A DNA stretch of 26,930 bases, from positions 1-26,930 of the forward strand of contig CAZRHS010000019.1 in the NCBI GenBank assembly GCA_964600045.1, given 5' to 3'. Both the position numbers and the translations under genes were made by a program. A model generated the notes under the pieces. That model made no database searches. It had not been told where the DNA came from and was given only the letters and a program-made list of their open reading frames with translations. Numbering within the stretch: position 1 is the first letter of the stretch; each line of letters starts with the position of its first letter. The DNA is from Phil1 sp964600045. Lineage in GTDB: Bacteria > Bacillota > Clostridia > Christensenellales > CAG-138. Below, one piece after another: positions 23,782 through 26,930 of this stretch.

Positions 23782-25251
23782 ATGCAGTATTTCAGCACAA
23801 GAAATTCCACGCTGCGTACAACTCCCTCGCTTGCGCTGCTAAACGGCCTTGCTCCGGACGGCGGGCTGTACGTACCCGAGAAGTTGCCTGCGCTTTTTTC
23901 GCGTGAGCTTTATTCGCTTGAAAGGCGCGAGCTTTTTGCCCGCGTTATAAGCGCGCTTATAGACGATATTGATTACAGCCGCGTGCTTGACGCGGTTGAT
24001 TCGGGCTACGGCAAAAAATTCGATTCCCCCGACTATTGCCCGCTTGTTAAAACAAACGATGCCCACATACTGGAGCTTTGGCACGGGCCTACCTGCGCAT
24101 TTAAGGACATGGCCCTTTGCATTCTGCCGCACCTTATGAACGCCGCGCGCGAGAAGAACGGCCTTAAGGAAGACCTTGTTATACTTACCGCCACAAGCGG
24201 AGACACGGGCAAGGCGGCACTTGCGGGATTTGCGGACGCGCCGCACACCCAAATAATAGTATTCTACCCTGATGGCGGCGTAAGCGAGCTGCAAAGGCTT
24301 CAGATGGTTACTCAGCAGGGCGAAAACGTGCACGTATGCGCCGTAAGGGGCGATTTTGACGATGCCCAGCGCGGGGTTAAGGCCGCGCTTGAAGGCTTTA
24401 AGCACCCGGGCTACGCCGCGAGCAGCGCCAACTCCATAAACATAGGCAGGCTTGCCCCGCAGGCGGCCTACTACTTTGCCGCGTACGGAGACATGGTGGC
24501 GGACGGCACGATAGAATTCGGCCAAAGTGTGGACTTTGTTGTGCCAACGGGCAACTTCGGCAACATACTCGCCGGATACATGGCAAAGCGCATGGGGCTC
24601 CCCGTGGGCAGGCTTATATGCGCATCAAACGCCAACGACGTGCTTTATCAGTTCCTGAGCGAAGGCGTATACGACCGCGCGAGCAGAAAGCTTATCAAAA
24701 CCGCGTCCCCCTCAATGGATATACTCGTTTCAAGCAACCTTGAAAGGATGCTGTATTTTGCCGCCGAGCAGGGCAGCGAGGAGAAGGATACCGCGCTTGT
24801 GGCATCGCTTATGGCAAGCCTTAAGGAAACCGGGCGCTACAAGCTTAGCGACGATATGTTCGCGCGCATACGTGAGCAGTTCCTTTGCGGCCGCGCGGAC
24901 GACACCGAGGCGTTTGCCACGATTAAGACCGTTTGGCAAAACGAGGGCTACCTTATGGATACGCACACGGCGGTTGCGTACAATGTTTTCAGCGCGCTTA
25001 AAGAGAAGGGCGCAATCACCTCCCCCGCCGTGGTTCTTAGCACCGCGTCACCCTTTAAGTTCGCGCCAAGCATACTGAAGGCGCTTGGGAATTACAACGG
25101 CGAAAGCGGATTCGCGGCGGCGGACAGGCTGAGCGAGATAACGTCGCTTGCGGTGCCGAACGGGCTTGACGGAATAAGAAAGCTTAAAGTTCTGCACACA
25201 AGCGTTATAGACCCCGAAAACATGGGAGAATATATACACAGCGTACTGTAA
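23782..25251 (+). CDS. thrC: Threonine synthase
   Basis: This PLP enzyme converts O-phosphohomoserine to threonine and phosphate, the last step of threonine synthesis. It is 489 residues, in the long (class I) form. The N-terminal YFSTRNSTLRTTPSLALLNGLAPDGGLYVPE is the family start, and the PLP lysine is Lys108 in GPTCAFKDMAL. The phosphate-binding TATSGDTGKAALAGF and the VPTGNFGNILAGY stretch are also present. The start follows AGAGGA by 6 nt. It is followed after 14 nt by a PheB-type ACT protein. No hom or thrB lies beside it in the window, so the phosphohomoserine must come from genes elsewhere or from the ApgM-like protein. Confidence 0.97.
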   Translation: MQYFSTRNSTLRTTPSLALLNGLAPDGGLYVPEKLPALFSRELYSLERRELFARVISALIDDIDYSRVLDAVDSGYGKKFDSPDYCPLVKTNDAHILELWHGPTCAFKDMALCILPHLMNAAREKNGLKEDLVILTATSGDTGKAALAGFADAPHTQIIVFYPDGGVSELQRLQMVTQQGENVHVCAVRGDFDDAQRGVKAALEGFKHPGYAASSANSINIGRLAPQAAYYFAAYGDMVADGTIEFGQSVDFVVPTGNFGNILAGYMAKRMGLPVGRLICASNANDVLYQFLSEGVYDRASRKLIKTASPSMDILVSSNLERMLYFAAEQGSEEKDTALVASLMASLKETGRYKLSDDMFARIREQFLCGRADDTEAFATIKTVWQNEGYLMDTHTAVAYNVFSALKEKGAITSPAVVLSTASPFKFAPSILKALGNYNGESGFAAADRLSEITSLAVPNGLDGIRKLKVLHTSVIDPENMGEYIHSVL

Positions 25252-25265
25252 AAAGGAGCGATTGT

Positions 25266-25703
25266 ATGAACAGCGAATACCTTATTGTGCATAAATCCGT
25301 GCTGCCCGATTGCTACGAGCGCGTTGTGCGCGCGAGGGACCTTCTGCGCACGGGCGCCGTAAAGGAAGTAAGCGAAGCCGCGCGGCAGGTTGGCATTTCA
25401 AGGAGCACATATTATAAATACAAGGACTTCATATTCGCCCCAAGCGAAAACACGGCCTGTAAAAAGGCCATATTCTCAATGCTTCTAAATCACGAGCGCG
25501 GGGTTTTGGGAAGGGTGCTGAACTGCCTTTCCGATAAGGGCGCAAACATACTGACAATTATGCAGAACCCGCCCATAGGCGAGCGGGCAAGCGTTGTAAT
25601 AAGCGCGGACATAACCGGGCTTAACGAGGGGCTTGAGGCCATAACCGCGGCGCTTTGCGAGATAGACGGCGTTGAGCGGGCGGGACTGCTCGACGTTGAA
25701 TAA
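25266..25703 (+). CDS. ACT domain-containing protein, PheB/UPF0735 type
   Basis: This 145-residue protein has an N-terminal helix-turn-helix-like part (about 30-55, VSEAARQVGISRSTYYKYKD) and a C-terminal ACT domain (about 70-142, VLGRVLNCLSDKGANILTI). ACT domains bind amino acids and usually control biosynthetic enzymes. In Clostridia this family commonly lies next to threonine or aromatic amino acid genes. Its place 14 nt after thrC suggests it senses threonine or a related amino acid and controls the pathway; this is inference. The ribosome site AAAAGGAG is 6 nt before the ATG. The presence of the helix-turn-helix leaves open a DNA-binding role. Confidence 0.9.
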   Translation: MNSEYLIVHKSVLPDCYERVVRARDLLRTGAVKEVSEAARQVGISRSTYYKYKDFIFAPSENTACKKAIFSMLLNHERGVLGRVLNCLSDKGANILTIMQNPPIGERASVVISADITGLNEGLEAITAALCEIDGVERAGLLDVE

Positions 25704-25718
25704 AAGGAGCGAAACAGT

Positions 25719-26852
25719 TTGAGTATCGAGGAAAGGTTTTTCAGCGAATTCTCTTATAAGCCTTCTATGGTAATATCGGTTCCCGGCAGAACCGAGCTTT
25801 GCGGAAACCATACCGACCACCAAAGCGGCAAGGTTATAGCGGCGGCCATAGACAAAAAGATCACCGCCGCGGTGTCTGCGCGCGATGACAGCATCTGCTC
25901 GCTTCATACGGACATGGGCAGCTTTACATTGGACATAAGCGACCTTGACAAAAAATCCGACGAGGCCGGAACCTCCGCGGCGCTTGTGCGCGGCTGCGCG
26001 CGCTATTTAAGCGAAAAAGCCTTGAATATAGGCGGCTTTGATGCCGTTACGGAATCCCAGATTCCAATAGGCGGCGGGCTTTCGTCCTCCGCGGCGTTCG
26101 AGGTGCTTATCTGCCGCGTGTTCAGCCGGCTTTACAACGCCGATTCAATATCGCCCTATACAATCGCTGCCGCTTCGCAGTACGCGGAATCAAGCTATTT
26201 CGGCAAGCCCTGCGGCATGATGGACCAGGCGGCCTGCGCGTTCGGCGGGGTTTTGCTTATGGACTTTGATAAGAGCGACTCGCCCGAATTTATTGAGCTT
26301 AAATGGCCGTTTAAGGACAGGTTTTCAATATATGTTATAAACACGGGCTCAAGCCACGCGAACATGACCTGGGCTTATGCCGAGATAACAAGCGACATGC
26401 TTGCGGTAAGTAAACTGCTTGGCGCGGACAGGCTTAGGCATGCGGATGAAGAGTGCTTTAGGAGCAAAACAGATTATCTTAAATCCGCCGTGGGTGAGCG
26501 CGCTGTTATGAGAGCCGAGCACTTTTATGATGAGGAAAGGCGCGTTGACAAAATGGCCGAGGCCATAAAGAATGCCGATGCCAAGGCCTATGCCGACATA
26601 ATGCGGCAGAGCGCGCATTCAAGCGAAACGCTGCTTAAAAACATATTTACCCCCGACCAGAAGGACAGAAGCCTTGAAAAAGGCATAGCGCACGCGCGGG
26701 AGTATCTTGACCCGATAGGCGGCGTTGCGAGAGTGCACGGCGGTGGATTTGCCGGCAGCATGCAGGCGCTTGTACCCGCGGGAGCCGACGAGGGCTTTGT
26801 AAAGCACATGGAGAGCATGTTCGGCTCCGGCTCCGCCATAAAAGTGCTGTAA
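25719..26852 (+). CDS. Galactokinase-family GHMP kinase with altered sugar-binding motif
   Basis: This 377-residue GHMP kinase has the galactokinase layout. The N-terminal signature is GRTELCGNHTDHQSG (23-37), the phosphate loop PIGGGLSSSAA (116-126), the catalytic Asp169 in CGMMDQAACAFGG, and motif 3 VHGGGFAGSMQALVP near the end. The usual signature is GRVNLIGEHTDYN: here the sugar-binding Glu is Asn30 and the Tyr is His34, so the substrate may not be galactose. The catalytic Asp and Arg24 are kept, so it should be active. Homoserine kinase is in the same superfamily, which is notable in a thrC operon, though the galactokinase signature argues against it. The start is TTG at 25719 after GGAG with a 9-nt gap. 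It is the last gene seen in the operon, 15 nt after the ACT gene. Confidence 0.82.
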   Translation: MSIEERFFSEFSYKPSMVISVPGRTELCGNHTDHQSGKVIAAAIDKKITAAVSARDDSICSLHTDMGSFTLDISDLDKKSDEAGTSAALVRGCARYLSEKALNIGGFDAVTESQIPIGGGLSSSAAFEVLICRVFSRLYNADSISPYTIAAASQYAESSYFGKPCGMMDQAACAFGGVLLMDFDKSDSPEFIELKWPFKDRFSIYVINTGSSHANMTWAYAEITSDMLAVSKLLGADRLRHADEECFRSKTDYLKSAVGERAVMRAEHFYDEERRVDKMAEAIKNADAKAYADIMRQSAHSSETLLKNIFTPDQKDRSLEKGIAHAREYLDPIGGVARVHGGGFAGSMQALVPAGADEGFVKHMESMFGSGSAIKVL

Positions 26853-26930
26853 TACCAAAATAATCAAAGGCGACCTTTTGCCGTGTGCCGATAAGACAGT
26901 AATTTGAGGAAACTACAAAATCGGCATCTG
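26853..26930. other. Unassigned downstream segment
   Basis: No start codon or gene is seen before the window ends. TGCCGAT (26886-26892) and ATCGGCA (26920-26926) form a 7-bp inverted pair with a 27-nt loop. This could be part of a structured leader, but the window stops here. Confidence 0.3.

Noticed and set aside
26886..26930. Start of an RNase P RNA or other structured RNA at the window end
   Set aside because: TGAGGAAACTA resembles the RNase P GAGGAAAGTCC core only loosely, and the sequence is cut off before it could be tested.

Overview
The window looks like chromosomal housekeeping DNA of an uncultured or poorly described member of the Clostridia (Bacillota). The evidence is a T-box leader on thrS, HPr kinase/phosphorylase, a phosphate butyryltransferase, an LCP cell-wall protein, a PheB-type ACT protein, strong AAGGAGG ribosome sites and sigma-A-type promoters. 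G+C looks to be in the high fifties by eye. Isoleucine is nevertheless written mostly as ATA, which is unusual at that composition. I see no phage, IS element, CRISPR array, tRNA or rRNA.

Layout: 1-2846 holds a minus-strand copper ATPase with a CopZ-like domain fused at its C-terminus; that domain has its own internal ribosome site. 2847-6930 is a marR-ABC-ABC operon for a heterodimeric drug-type exporter with one degenerate ATP site. 6931-7440 is a gene-free stretch with the marR promoter, nested inverted repeats and a tight cluster of DnaA boxes. 7441-9703 is thrS with a threonine T-box leader. 9734-14377 is a plus-strand operon uvrC-HAD phosphatase-hprK-ROK kinase whose first gene appears to be read from a leaderless mRNA. 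14395-16752 holds divergent apgM-like and ptb genes around a palindromic control region. 16755-21903 is a five-gene minus-strand operon: SAM methyltransferase, hslO, a TPR protein, a THUMP RNA methyltransferase and a cysteine-rich C39-like peptidase. 21910-23281 is an LCP ligase read from a divergent promoter. 23305-26852 is an operon of a PH-domain protein, thrC, an ACT protein and a galactokinase-family GHMP kinase.

Threonine recurs: thrS under threonine control, thrC, an ACT regulator, and two possible stand-ins for homoserine kinase (the ApgM-like protein and, less likely, the GHMP kinase). No classical thrB or hom is present in the window. Carbon control is suggested by hprK beside a ROK sugar kinase. 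Redox and RNA-maintenance genes (Hsp33, RNA methyltransferase) are grouped in the 16.7-21.8 kb operon.

The most unusual items are the DnaA-box cluster far from any visible dnaA, the copA/copZ fusion with an internal start, the leaderless uvrC promoter, and a C-terminal segment of the TPR protein that resembles a TFIIB/cyclin-fold repeat.
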